Below, one piece after another: positions 43,043 through 53,211 of a stretch of 64,000 nucleotides of DNA. Below the pieces are notes generated by a model, which made no database searches, was not told where the DNA came from, and worked only from the letters and a program-made list of their open reading frames with translations. The position numbers and the translations under genes were made by a program. Numbering within the stretch: the first letter of the stretch is position 1; every line of letters begins with the position of its first letter. The stretch is from Leguminivora glycinivorella (lineage: Eukaryota; Arthropoda; Insecta; Lepidoptera; Tortricidae): assembly GCF_023078275.1 (NCBI RefSeq), contig NC_062979.1, positions 25,153,848 through 25,217,847 on the forward strand, given 5' to 3'.

Positions 43043-43180
43043 TACGTAGCCAAATGCGCAAACGCTTACGATAATATCGTTATTGTTATCTATCTATCTC
43101 GCTCTTCCGTATTGACGCGACAGAGCTAGACTGCGTTTCGATCGGCGTCTAGCGTCAACGACTGTCATTTTGGCTACGGC
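43043..43180. mobile_element. MITE family F, diverged copy
   Basis: ACGTAGCCAAATGCGCAAAC at the left, GTCATTTTGGCTACGGCGG at the right, and CTCGCTCTTCCGTATTGACG CGACAGAGC inside, as in the copy at 57907. Confidence 0.75.
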
Positions 43181-43423
43181 GGCAGGATGTGGGAGGAATC
43201 CGATATTTCTCGGAGAGCGATTTTCATGGTTCAATAGAGAGGAGTCGACGGAGCGAGCTGATCATATTTCTTTAACGTGTCTTTTAAAGGATTTCTGTTT
43301 ACTGGAATGCTGCTAGATAGGTATCTGCGTAGTAGGATTCTTGCATGAACAATATTTTGTTCACGTTCAACACTAATTGTAGGTACTTACCTAAAAATCG
43401 TACATTAATAGTTATTTGTTTTA

Positions 43424-43703
43424 TAATAACCTAACCACAAAATTAAAATTTTAAAAAACCCCCGACCGCGACATAGTGGACCGATTTGCATGAAACATAG
43501 CCAAGAACACTCCCAACTAACTCAGCTTTCAAACAAAAAAAAACTAGATCGAAATCGGTTCATCCGTTCGGGAGCTACGATGCCACAGACAGACACACAT
43601 ACAGATAGACAAACAGACAGACAGACAAACAGACGACAGACAGACAAACAGACAGACAGACACGTCAAACTTATTACGCCCCGTCGTTTTTGCGTCGGGG
43701 GTT
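43424..43703 (+). mobile_element. Family A element
   Basis: AATAACCTAACCACAAAATT ... GATGCCACAGACAGACACAC, an irregular GACA core, and CCGTCGTTTTTGCGTCGGGG GTTA. Confidence 0.88.
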
Positions 43704-43734
43704 AAAAAGAGGACAAAGTCGTTGATTAACCTTA

Positions 43735-44031
43735 GGCAGCGTTCCCACTTATGCGTCGCGTGTCTCGGGGCGCGCAAAGGGCGTCCGCGCCACGCCACCT
43801 GAGTGTAATTCAAAAAGCGTCTCCTCAGTACATTTTGTATAGGAAGGACGTAAGGCGCGCCGCCAAGCGGCGCGGCGCGCGCCCCGCCGCCGCCACGCCA
43901 CCTGGGGCGCGTCTTACGTCTTTCCTATACAAAATGTACTGAGGAGGCGTTTTTTGAATTACACTGAAGCGGCGTGGCGCGGACGCCCGTTGCGCGCCCC
44001 GAGACACGCGACGCTCTGGTGTGGCCGGTCA
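43735..44031. mobile_element. GC-rich foldback, about 300 bp
   Basis: GCGTCGCGTGTCTCGGGGCG and CGCCCCGAGACACGCGACGC are outer arms; ACATTTTGTATAGGAA and TTCCTATACAAAATGTA pair further in, and GGCGCGTCTTACGT pairs with ACGTAAGGCGCGCC. The apex is very GC-rich. ORFs called on either strand here are consequences of the symmetry. Confidence 0.9.
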
Positions 44032-44227
44032 CTTACGTACTCGTATGTAGATTGATACCCGAGCACGCGAATGATTCCAATACCTATTGATCCGCGAGCG
44101 CAGCGTTGCGAGTGCTCCAAAATGTGGAATCTTGAGCGTTACGATTACGAGGGTTTCAAGGCTATTTCATCTTATTCATGTATTGTAGTGTACATGTCCC
44201 TCAGCTTGTTCATTTTCTTTTATTTTC

Positions 44228-44765
44228 ATACCGACCTGCCTGCAATGGTCCTGGGTTCGAATCCTTGTATTTGTTCCTGAGCCATGGATGTTTTCTATAT
44301 AGGTAATATCAAAGAGGATCGATTATTATAGAGAGTTACTGTCGAAGTAAAATGTGTAATCACAGTGCATACCTAAACATCCATCTCTTGACACAGACTT
44401 AAAACTTTTGAAGCTCACTTTTGACAATTTGGCCCATATTCTTAGCTTGATATGTGTTAAAATGTCAAATATTAATATTAGCTAGATGGCTAGCTGAGCG
44501 TACCCTAAAGGTGTAATGCCATCTAGGCCACTCACAGGGATTGTTCTGTGAGGCCACTGTACCTTTTTCTGTATGGTACTGAGGTACGTTTTTTTCTTAG
44601 ACTTTAATTGTCTATACGGAGTTATATATATTATGTCTTTGGTAGTATATAAGTATTTGTATATTAATAATGTATACCGTTGCTTGAGTAACCCCAACAA
44701 GCCTTCTTTACCGGGAGACTCAGTCAATGTGTAAGAACGTCCTATATTATTTATAACTTTACACC
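44228..44765 (+). repeat. SINE family E, copy 3, interrupted
   Basis: The head (GGTCCTGGGTTCGAATCCTT, 44249-44268) and TGAGCCATGGATGTTTTCTA lie at 44230-44300; the rest of the body and tail (AACAAGCCTTCTTTACC, GTAAGAACGTCCTATATTAT) lie at 44640-44760. About 310 bp of foreign sequence separates them. Confidence 0.7.
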
Positions 44766-45418
44766 TCAACGCGTTAAATTCCGTTTTATTTTAGAAAAAG
44801 TTGTATTAAGCGAAGCATGAATATGTTAATTCGTATTCATGGGAGAAACTTAGACCATTAAAAGTTTCTTTAAGACCCGATAGGCAGCTTGTATCCATTA
44901 GATTGATAAACTCGTATCTTAGTCACCTATATTAAGGTAATTTTAACTTTGTCGCAAATATCTTATGGTGTCGAATAGACAAATAATCGTACAGTAAGAA
45001 CCAAAAGGTTGTGATTAGTTATAAAATTTGATTTACCTACCTTTCAATATTTTTCGTACACATTTGCATATTAACTAGAACATACTTATTAGAGATAATA
45101 TTAATAATGTCTTAAAATAAAACTAAACTATTAAATCTAAAATTAAACATAAACAAAAAACGCCAATTTCGAGAAAACCAAATCACACATCACCATACCT
45201 ATATCCCCATATCTTTTGATATAAGAAAGGAGCGCAAACTAATAACCCATGACACCTTACATGTTCTATAGCATGGTGTTATGGGGCGACATTCGAAGAT
45301 CAAAAATGTGACCTTGATTTTATATTCTGTGTTCGGAAAAAACGGATAACATTGTCGGAAAGCGGACCCTGACTTAGTCTGGGAAAATGGTAGGTTACAG
45401 AAGGAAGTATACTATCTA
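44766..45418. other. No recognisable gene
   Basis: AT-rich; nothing recognised. Confidence 0.4.
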
Positions 45419-45554
45419 ACTTTTTTACTGGCTTCTGCTACAAGGTAATATCAGCTGCAAAAGTGTATGGCGAATTTATCAATGAATTCATTCATCATTT
45501 TTCCATGCACTTTTGCAGCTGATAGTACCTTGTAACAGAAGCCAGTAAAAAAGT
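45419..45554. mobile_element. Foldback MITE, 136 bp
   Basis: ACTTTTTTACTGGCTTCTGC pairs with ACAGAAGCCAGTAAAAAAGT; TATCAGCTGCAAAAGTG pairs with CACTTTTGCAGCTGATA; AATGAATTCATT lies at the apex. A piece of the same family is at about 50408-50440. Confidence 0.9.
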
Positions 45555-45612
45555 CAGTACTTAAACACGTGATCCAAAAAACGGTAGGTACGTAACCTAT
45601 ATACCTATTATG

Positions 45613-45625
45613 CTTACCCTATATA
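45613..45625. repeat. LINE target site duplication, left
   Basis: CTTACCCTATATA, identical to 48396-48408. Confidence 0.85.
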
Positions 45626-48395
45626 TACCAATGGCGTGGGGGAGTGGCACGCGCTGCTTTCCTTCGCTTATTCCGCATTGAAAGCGCCCGATGCTGCTGG
45701 TCCAGGTAATCTGACTACAAAGGTAAAGCGTAACATCGAATCGGCGGGTTTCGTTGATGCTTTATTTCTTGAATCTGAGTCGGGATCTTCGGGGCAGTAC
45801 TCGGTGCTTCGAACAATCGAATCGAAAGTTTTCGAAGGCGATCTAAGGGGAGCAGTCAGGGTGCTAATGTCGGAGGATGCAGTGGCGCCGTCGGGCCCCG
45901 AAACTATGGATAACTTGCTGTCGAAGCACCCTGCTCCATCCCGGCCTTTGTTGTTTCCACCTGAACCAGATAGATCATGCTCGGCGCTTACTGCCACGCC
46001 AGAGGAAGTTGCGCAAGCTCTGAGCTCCTTTAATAGTGTATCGGCGGCAGGCTTGGATGGCATTCGTCCATCGCACCTGAAAGAACTTATTTCAAGTTCT
46101 TCTGGTGAAAACGGCCGTCGCTTACTGGAGTGCTTGACCAGACTGTGTAACTTCCTCCTTAGTGGTCAGTTGAATCCTTTGGTATGTCCGTACATATACG
46201 GTGCGTCCTTGTGTGCACTGTCGAAAAAAGATGGCGGCTTAAGGCCTATCGCCGTCGGTAGTGTGTTCCGTCGGTTGACTGCCAAGTTGGGTTGCTATGC
46301 CGTGCGAGACGAGATGGCTACATATTTGCAACCTTATCAGCTGGGTTTTGGCACCAGGCTCGGTTGCGAGGCTGCCATCCACGCCGTTCGAGCCTTCGCT
46401 CTCGATCCAAATAACGCGGACTCCATCATAATTAAGTTGGACATTAAAAACGCTTTCAATTCTTTAGAACGCGACACCCTTTTATCTGAAGTTCGCGAGA
46501 AGGTTCCAACTCTCTACCCCTTCTTGCATCAGGTTTATTCGTCCCCTTCCAAGCTTTTTTATAATGGTTCGCCCATTCCTTCCCAGGTAGGGGCTCAACA
46601 GGGTGACCCGCTTGGTCCCCTGATTTTTAGTCTGGCTATTCAAAAGGCAGTCTCTGGTTCTCGATCTCCTTTGAATGTCTGGTACCTCGACGACGGCACA
46701 CTGGGAGGTAGCCCAGAGGAGGTTGAGAGGGATCTGCTTGTGCTCCTTCCACTTTTTCGAGAGTTAGGACTGGAGGTTAACTCGAATAAATGTGAGTTTT
46801 TTCCGTGTGGCGCTAACTCACAGCTTTCCTTCGCCAAGTTTGAAACCTTGCTCCCTGGTCTCACAGAGTTAACTTCAGGGAATTTTTATCTTTTGGGCTC
46901 TCCGATTTTTCCCGCAGCCATACCTGAAGCTTTCGAAGTAAGAGAGCAGCTTCTGAGGTCTGCTGGTGAGAAGTTAAAAAAGCTCTCGGGTCACGTCGCA
47001 CTTACTTTGCTGAGATCCTGTTTCGCCGTGCCGAAGGTGACGTACTTTTTGCGCACTTCCCCAGTCTGGATGCACCCCGACCACATGGATTCTTTTGACC
47101 TTGTGGTGAAAGAGTTAACGGAAGGTATTTTGAATGTATGTTTGGGTCCAGAACAGTGGGATTTGGCTTCGTTACCCGTACGTAGCGGTGGAATTGGTAT
47201 ACGGCGCGTACGTGATGTGTGTCTTCCGGCCTTCCTGGCGTCGGCGGCGGGAGTGGTGGACCTTGTCACTAGGATTTTATCTTTGAATCGTGACCAGGTC
47301 ATAATACCTTTCGCTTCCAATGCCTTGTCGGTCTGGGAGGCTCTCAACCCGGGTGCGCGGGTGCCTGAAAAGCCGTTTCTGCAGCGTTTGTGGGACGAGG
47401 TAGGCATTAAACGTCTTTTCGCCAGTCTCTTGAACAACGCTTCTGGTGCGGATAGGGCTAGACTGGTGGCGGCTTCGGCACCGGAATCTGGGGCCTGGTT
47501 ACATGCCCTTCCCTCCCCGAACTTTGGCACCCTCCTCGATAATGACTCGTTGCGGGTGGCCGTTGCTCTTCGTCTCGGCTGCGATGTTTGTCAACCACAT
47601 CAATGCATTTGCGGCTCGATGGTGGAGAGCAACGGGCACCATGCTTTAAGTTGTCGCAGGTGCGCAGGGAGGTTCCCACGGCACCACGCCTTGAACGATA
47701 TCATTCGTAGAGCACTGGTGTCGGCCAACGTTCCGTGTGTGCTGGAGCCACCTGGACTTAGCCGGTCGGACGGTAAGAGGCCGGATGGGTTGACTCTGGT
47801 GCCATGGGAGAGGGGTAAGTGCCTTTTATGGGATGCCACCTGCGTTAGCACGTTTGCCGCCTCGCACCTCGCTCGCACCGTGCGGACGGCAGGAGGAGCT
47901 GCTGAGCAGGCGGCGGACCTAAAAAGGGACAAGTACTCGGCCTTATCAAATTATTTATTTGTTCCGGTGGCCGTGGAGACTAGTGGGTGCTGGTGTGCGG
48001 AGGCAAAAACCTTCCTCTGGGAGCTGGGGCGTCGTCTGCAGGAGAGGGGTCTCAACCCCCGCTCCGGGTCGTTCTTGACGCAGAGGTTGTCCATCGCGGT
48101 TCAGCGTGGAAACGCGGCAAGTGTAATGGGCACTTTTGCGTCGGGAACGATGCGGGGTGGGTTGTTTGACTAATTTAGGTAGTTTGTTAAGGTTTTTTAT
48201 TGTTAAGGTTTTTTTTTTTTTTTTTTTTTAGTATTATGTTTTAAATCTGATTTATAACGTCACTGTGACATAGTAAGACATTCATAATTTTTTATTTATA
48301 AGTTTTTAGCATATTTTATAAGGTTTTAGTATAAGTGTTTTTATTGTTTTAATGTATTATTGAATGTTTTAATAAATTGAATATATGGTATCTAC
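45626..48395 (+). mobile_element. R2-like (restriction-like endonuclease) LINE, 5'-truncated, recent
   Basis: A 2.77-kb insertion bounded by the 13-bp duplication CTTACCCTATATA. It begins inside coding sequence, holds one long open frame and a 220-bp AT-rich 3' UTR with a T run at 48212-48231 and AATAAATTGAATATATGG near the end. Perfect duplication and open frame indicate recent arrival. Confidence 0.88.
45636..48173 (+). CDS. Reverse transcriptase with C-terminal CCHC and restriction-like endonuclease motifs (N-terminus missing)
   Basis: Open frame of about 845 codons; no ATG starts it because the insertion is truncated in coding sequence. RT motifs in order: AAGLDGIRPSHLKEL (about 135), KKDGGLRPIAVG (about 200), KLDIKNAFNSLERD (catalytic Asp, about 272), GAQQGDPLGPLIFSLA (about 320) and WYLDDGTLGG (catalytic DD, about 350). 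Then a thumb/linker region, a Cys/His cluster CICG-x7-H-H-ALSC at about 660, fitting the C-x(1-3)-C-x(7-8)-H-x4-C of R2-type elements, and KRPDGLTL ... CLLWDATC at about 720, matching RPD-x(n)-D of the restriction-like endonuclease. It would nick a target and prime reverse transcription there. GC-rich codon use differs from the AT-rich flanks. The exact clade and target are unknown; APE-type endonuclease is not seen. Confidence 0.85.
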   Translation: MGEWHALLSFAYSALKAPDAAGPGNLTTKVKRNIESAGFVDALFLESESGSSGQYSVLRTIESKVFEGDLRGAVRVLMSEDAVAPSGPETMDNLLSKHPAPSRPLLFPPEPDRSCSALTATPEEVAQALSSFNSVSAAGLDGIRPSHLKELISSSSGENGRRLLECLTRLCNFLLSGQLNPLVCPYIYGASLCALSKKDGGLRPIAVGSVFRRLTAKLGCYAVRDEMATYLQPYQLGFGTRLGCEAAIHAVRAFALDPNNADSIIIKLDIKNAFNSLERDTLLSEVREKVPTLYPFLHQVYSSPSKLFYNGSPIPSQVGAQQGDPLGPLIFSLAIQKAVSGSRSPLNVWYLDDGTLGGSPEEVERDLLVLLPLFRELGLEVNSNKCEFFPCGANSQLSFAKFETLLPGLTELTSGNFYLLGSPIFPAAIPEAFEVREQLLRSAGEKLKKLSGHVALTLLRSCFAVPKVTYFLRTSPVWMHPDHMDSFDLVVKELTEGILNVCLGPEQWDLASLPVRSGGIGIRRVRDVCLPAFLASAAGVVDLVTRILSLNRDQVIIPFASNALSVWEALNPGARVPEKPFLQRLWDEVGIKRLFASLLNNASGADRARLVAASAPESGAWLHALPSPNFGTLLDNDSLRVAVALRLGCDVCQPHQCICGSMVESNGHHALSCRRCAGRFPRHHALNDIIRRALVSANVPCVLEPPGLSRSDGKRPDGLTLVPWERGKCLLWDATCVSTFAASHLARTVRTAGGAAEQAADLKRDKYSALSNYLFVPVAVETSGCWCAEAKTFLWELGRRLQERGLNPRSGSFLTQRLSIAVQRGNAASVMGTFASGTMRGGLFD

Positions 48396-48408
48396 CTTAC
48401 CCTATATA
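48396..48408. repeat. LINE target site duplication, right
   Basis: CTTACCCTATATA, matching 45613-45625. Confidence 0.85.
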
Positions 48409-48665
48409 CCTATTAGCTCAATGCGCTCCTGACATCGACACCTGAGTGCGACTTGTTTGCGTGGCGATGGGCGGCAATATGTAGTGAATGCTTGAGATTG
48501 TGTGAGGCGATGGATGCGAGGTGTTCAACTGTTCCTATATAAAATGTCTGTTAGGTGTATGCCTATTATTGTAAATGTATATGTCTACTTTGTTTTTCTT
48601 GTTATGTCAGCCTAAGATATGTGACGCAATGGTTAGCTGTAAAGTCATGTAATCATGTTTACCAA

Positions 48666-48704
<39 letters not shown>

Positions 48705-49104
48705 ATTATCAAATATTATGTAAATCTCCGTTGACTATAAAAACACCATAGTATATTATCGTAAACTGTGTAAGATTGATTTATAATTTTGTTGGAACTG
48801 CTCTTATATTTTACAGTATTGGAATTCTATTTAAATCCAACGAAATTAAAACTTCAAATAAACACAACTCAATATCAAATCAAGCGATAAATGTTTTAGT
48901 AGAAATGCCGATGCTGGAGACGTTTTATTTGATGGCAGTTGAAATGAGGTCGCTCAATGGTTATAGCTGAGGCGGAGACAAAAAATGGAAAGGTTATTTC
49001 TGGCGTGTTGTATCAAAACCTAAAGTTAGTCCGTTATAGCCAAGTTATAGCAAAAGGCGTATAAAATAACTCCGTATAAGACAAATAAAGTCTTAAGAGC
49101 GTAC
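48409..49104. other. Gene-free, with an AAAT microsatellite
   Basis: AATA repeats fill 48664-48706 after ATCATGTTTACC, a likely retroelement tail. Otherwise nothing recognised. Confidence 0.5.
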
Positions 49105-49222
49105 ACTTATCTTAAAGGCCGGCAACGCACCTCCAACACTTCTGATGTTTCGGGTGTCCATGGGCGGCAGTGATTGCTTACCATCAGGTGTTTTGTTGCC
49201 TCCTATCCCATATAAAAAAAAA
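49105..49222 (+). repeat. Jockey-like LINE 3' end with poly(A)
   Basis: CTTAAAGGCCGGCAACGCAC, TTTCGGGTGTCCATGGGCGG and TGCTTACCATCAGGTG, ending CATATAAAAAAAAAA. Nearly the same tail as the LINE at 8060, so a very short 5'-truncated insertion. Confidence 0.85.
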
Positions 49223-49769
49223 AATATATAAGGGGTTGTCATTGGGGTCATGCCCACGTGACCTCGACCCCCCAACCCCCCTCCTGGGCACGAATCTGGA
49301 TCCGCGCTTGCTTCGGTGCATTGCTAGTCTGAAAAGGCATGAGACTGAAAAAGTTATGTTTAGCACACTATTTATGTATGACAAAATATTAACAAATACC
49401 TATCTCACTTGCACATAACAACAATTTAGTCTGCGGAACTCCAGAAGATTCCTAAAAGACACGAAGTAAAGTGATTTAGTAAAAGAAGACGACGGAACCT
49501 TAAGTGAGACGAATGGCGGCCGGTCACGATTAATGCGGGGCCTCGAGCGATCTCTGCTACATGGAGATTATTCTATCGAATAAGGCCCTTATTCAATTTG
49601 GGACTTTAGTTAGTTAGGTTTGGCAATTGTTTTATTGAATTTATAAGATATTTTAAGGTTGAAACTCATGTGTATTTATTAAATCAGTCACGTGACATGT
49701 TTCTAAAGGCCAATTTTTAAAACACTAACAAAGAAGTTTTAATTACAATATATGATTAATTTCTATTAA
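49223..49769. other. No recognisable gene
   Basis: Nothing recognised. Confidence 0.4.
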
Positions 49770-49977
49770 GTAGTTTTTCGGTAAAGGAAAACATCGTGAG
49801 AAAACCGGACAATTCCAATAAGGCCTATAGTTACCCTTCGAGTTGGAAGGTCAGGTGGCAGTCGCTTTCGTAAAGCTAGTGCCTACGCCAAATCGTGAGA
49901 TTAGTTGTCAAAGCGAACCCTAGGCTCCCATGAGCCTTGCCAAATGGCGGGAGAACGCAAGGAAGATGATGATGATC
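49770..49977 (+). repeat. SINE family D, 3' part with GATGAT tail
   Basis: CGGTAAAGGAAAACATCGTG, ATTCCAATAAGGCCTATAGT, CTAGTGCCTACGCCAAATC, CTCCCATGAGCC and a GATGATGATGAT tail. Confidence 0.88.
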
Positions 49978-50495
49978 TATTAAGTATCTCAGTTTTGTTT
50001 TTAATTTGTTTGTACCTTTATCTTTAGGGTAAAAATACTTATCAGAGAATATCAGATTTCATTAATCAAATTCTCATGAATTTTTAAAACTTTTTTTATT
50101 CGAATTCATCTGTACTTACTGTACTTTGCATTAAGTATTCCTTGATATATTTACCAAAATGCTTTAAAACGTCAAGCAGGATCACCATAACTCAGTATCG
50201 TGGAATATTCAGAAAGATGTCAGTTTGCAGAAAAGTGTTCTGCAACTGCAGGTTGTTTAAAGTTGCATTTCGCAAGGATGCATTGTTATGGCTGCAAGAG
50301 TTCTAGAGGGCTGAATTTTATAACCAAGTAGTGTTTTATACTAATGAAACTTGAAGCAATAGTACAGTGAGCTGTAAAATTTCATGGAGAAATTATGAAT
50401 GAGATCATTGATAAATTCGCCATGCAGCTGATAGTATTATCAGGCCATCATCATCACGATAGAGTGTTGGATAGTCTTTGAAACTTAATCACTTA
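49978..50495. other. No gene; small MITE fragment
   Basis: ATTGATAAATTCGCCATGCA GCTGATAGTA (50408-50437) matches part of the 45419 foldback. Rest unrecognised. Confidence 0.45.
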
Positions 50496-50497
50496 TA

Positions 50498-51851
50498 GGG
50501 GAAGGTGAGGTATAATGATTCCCTTAAGGGAAAAACTTAACTCTGGCTAAAGCTGAAGACAAAAACCGCAAGATTTCTATTGTTGCAGGTAGTAAACTTA
50601 CTTGACGTTGTAATTGCACACTTGTTTTTTATTATATGTGTGTATTTTTATAGTATTAGAGGTTTTTGATAAAGTTTAGTAAAGGATCATTTTATACACA
50701 CCCTTGTATAAAATGATCCCTGGGGTAGGGGTAAAATAATCCCAGGGATCATTTTATACCCGGCCCTTTATTTATTACGGCCCGGCATTTTATTACGGCC
50801 TGTTTGTGCAAACACTCTCCAGTTTTTTGTTGGGACAGTGCATATACTCGTCTCGTCAACATTAAATATCCGATGGGGTGGAAAATAATGTTTTGCTTGC
50901 ACATTTGCGAAAGTCGAAAAAAAATTGTTCACCACAGGCCTTATTAAAGGCTCGCGCCCGAGCAGAAGACATCGATTCTGGGGCACGCATCGTAATATCC
51001 GGATGTCTACGTCTAAACTAAATCAACGAAGCCATTCAAGTCCAACTTTTCCTTTTTCTTCAGAAAATGGATGAGGTCAATTATTTCTGCCAGTTCGTGA
51101 GCTAAGCTTAAAACATCCTGTGTAGTCAGTCCGTACATTCTAGACTCCATGTCCTTAATGTAGCCAACCAGTTCCTGTTCTTGTTCTAAGTTAAACACAG
51201 TTTGTTTGCGACCTAGCTTTTTAGCGGAGCCTACAGCTATTTTATTTTTACCTTTGGCTCTTTTTTTTAAAGCCATCACCGGGACCTTAAACTCTACTTG
51301 CAGTTTTGTAAGGCATGCCATCTCTGACGGCATCTAATGCCTTCTGCATTTTGTTCTTCAAGCCAATTTTGGCGATTACTTTTGCGTATATAAATTCGCG
51401 GCATGATGTAAAAACAACAAATACTAATGGGGTAAAATGATTCCAGGGATCATTTTAAACACATAGAAAGGCATCGTTTTGCCCCAAACACCAAATTTCT
51501 AGATATCGATCAAATTATAACCTTCAAATAACGCGTGCGGTGATCGAACATGGCTTAAATATTAGCTAACCGATATTAATACCCGCAAATAACACAACAT
51601 TTCAATAAATACGAACATGAATAAAGTAATGAAAGTTCAAAAACAGGCTTATCTTAGATCAGAGCCACACTTTTTGATTATTTTTTAATAAAATCACGCC
51701 GAGCTCTCGCACCGCCATGACACTTGAAGAGGTGACTGGCTCAGGCGCGGGGAACATGTTTAAAGCGCATTCGGATAGATGGCACTAGTTGTCTCTGATT
51801 TAGGGCGGGGGATCGTTTGACCTCCAGGGATCGTATTACCTCACCTTCCCC
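50498..51851 (-). mobile_element. pogo-like (Tc1/mariner superfamily) DNA transposon
   Basis: Ends GGGGAAGGTGAGGTA at the left and TACCTCACCTTCCCC at the right, flanked by TA (50496-50497, 51852-51853), the invariable target of this superfamily. Subterminal GGGATCATTTTA words repeat in both orientations near each end (50505-50760, 51430-51480). A broken transposase is on the minus strand. Total 1,354 bp, so internally deleted. Confidence 0.85.
50768..51395 (-). pseudogene. pogo-like transposase, frameshifted and truncated
   Basis: Minus strand. It starts near an R-I-Y-T-Q frame at about 51395 and continues VPVMALKKRAKG, FNLEQEQELVGYIKDMESRM, YGLTTQDVLSLAHELAE, a CENP-B-like helix-turn-helix region. 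Frameshifts near 51015 (then HPDITMRAPESMSSARARAF) and near 50950 (then VVNNFFSTFANVQAKHYFPP, HRIFNVDETSICTVPTKN) follow. NVDET supplies the first catalytic Asp of the DDE_1 domain; the remaining acidic residues and C-terminus are deleted. It would have cut and joined the TIRs; it is now inactive. Confidence 0.82.
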
Positions 51852-51879
51852 TAATATTTCATTACAGTTCACTGTTCAT

Positions 51880-52262
51880 ACAACCTGTCAAATTGTTCTG
51901 CATCCGAAACACATTATTTTGTTATCTATCGCGTTATCGACCAACCAGAGACAGTTATTACAAACAATAATTGGTTGCCAAGATATTCGATGTTGATACG
52001 ACGGTGAACGACGCTATTAGCATTAATATTAACTTGAATGATGATATTGTTCGTCCATTGATGATGAAGACGATGACTCATAGAAAAAGTATTGTATACT
52101 TTAGTGATATAATTAAGCTTTTCACTTTCGTACCGTACTTATTAAGCCACTCAGCAAGCTTCGTGGCCTTAACATGGTACTGGAATGAAAAGCTCTGTAT
52201 TATATCACGATTGTATAAAATACTATTTAGAATTTTGCAGGTTGTTTTTATAAATAAATGAT
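51880..52262 (+). repeat. Repeat T, copy 1, with an internal hairpin
   Basis: About 380 bp, repeated inverted at 62150-62520 at roughly 85 percent by eye. Shared words: TTCGATGTTGATAC, GACGGTGAACGACGCTATTA / its near-copy, and TCCATTGATGATGAAGA. Within it 52089-52224 folds (AGTATTGTATAC...ATTGTATAAAATACT; AAGCTTTTCACT...GAAAAGCT). Confidence 0.8.
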
Positions 52263-52814
52263 AATTATGAAGCGTCACTCGTGATACTCTGAAAATGACC
52301 GTAGTATTCTAAAGAGTAACCTTTTGAGAGTTATAAAAAGTGCATTTGTACTTATGACAAGGTTTATGGCGAGTTTAATGTATATGTCAATAACCTACTT
52401 GACATAGATACTACAATATATTTGACGAAGCCTGTGCTGTGGATCTATTTTGTACTTATTTTTTATTTTATTTGCTTATTTATTGAATAAAAATATTTGT
52501 ACTTATTTACTAGTAGTGGTATATTGAACCGTTTACAGACGGATTACTGTAACTGTATCGCGATATTATTGCTGACTGCATCTTTAGCTTAGTCAAATGG
52601 CTCCAATGACAAAATCTACATAGTCTAACTTTACTTTTTGACCTTTTTAAGGGTGAATGAAAGCTAAAAAGCTTGCCCAACATAAGTATACTTTTATTTC
52701 ATATTTTTGTAAATGACTAAATTTTGCATCATGTTCAAAATTAACAAATCGTTACTTTTTAAAATATGTTATGCGAGTACTTTATAAATTGAACTTGCGC
52801 TATTTCTCTTAAGG
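52263..52814. other. No recognisable gene
   Basis: Nothing recognised. Confidence 0.4.
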
Positions 52815-52905
52815 TTTTTTTTCCACTATTTCGGTGGCAAACAAGCATACGGCCCACCTGTAACTCAAGGAGTATCACATGCGCGTTGCCAACCCACTTG
52901 AAACT
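52815..52905 (-). repeat. Possible LINE 3' end, diverged
   Basis: Minus strand: GTTGGCAACGCGCATGTGAT ... AGGTGGGCCGTATGCTTGTT TGCC resembles the GGCAACGC...GTCTGCTCGTTTGCC tail of jockey-like LINEs. Confidence 0.45.
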
Positions 52906-53207
52906 GTTGTACACTGCTTAATTTTGCTGTGTACTTAACACGTTCTTAGGAGTTGTATTTGACGGAATAAGTTATTTCCGTACGTAGGTCCTTCCGTCAC
53001 CAGCACACCGCACGCTCTTTGAGCACTGGCAGCCTTACTCATCGGCAGGAACACATACTTAGCATATGTTTTAAATCACAGATACATATAATGTTTGAAA
53101 TGTATTCCGAATATCATCTCGTTTATTTGACAACGCTAAATACTCAAGCCTCCATATTGCTCCCACGTAATCTCAAACAAATCTGGTTGAAATGAAAATG
53201 TACGGAA
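52906..53207. other. No recognisable gene
   Basis: Nothing recognised. Confidence 0.4.
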
Positions 53208-53211
53208 TTAA

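Noticed and set aside
43544..44007. ORFs of 60-89 codons on both strands of the GC-rich hairpin
   Set aside because: The two strands give the same peptide because of the palindrome.
46991..47530. 179-codon antisense frame in the LINE (also 45668-46063, 47600-47932)
   Set aside because: Shadow frames of the GC-rich 845-codon RT frame; no motifs.
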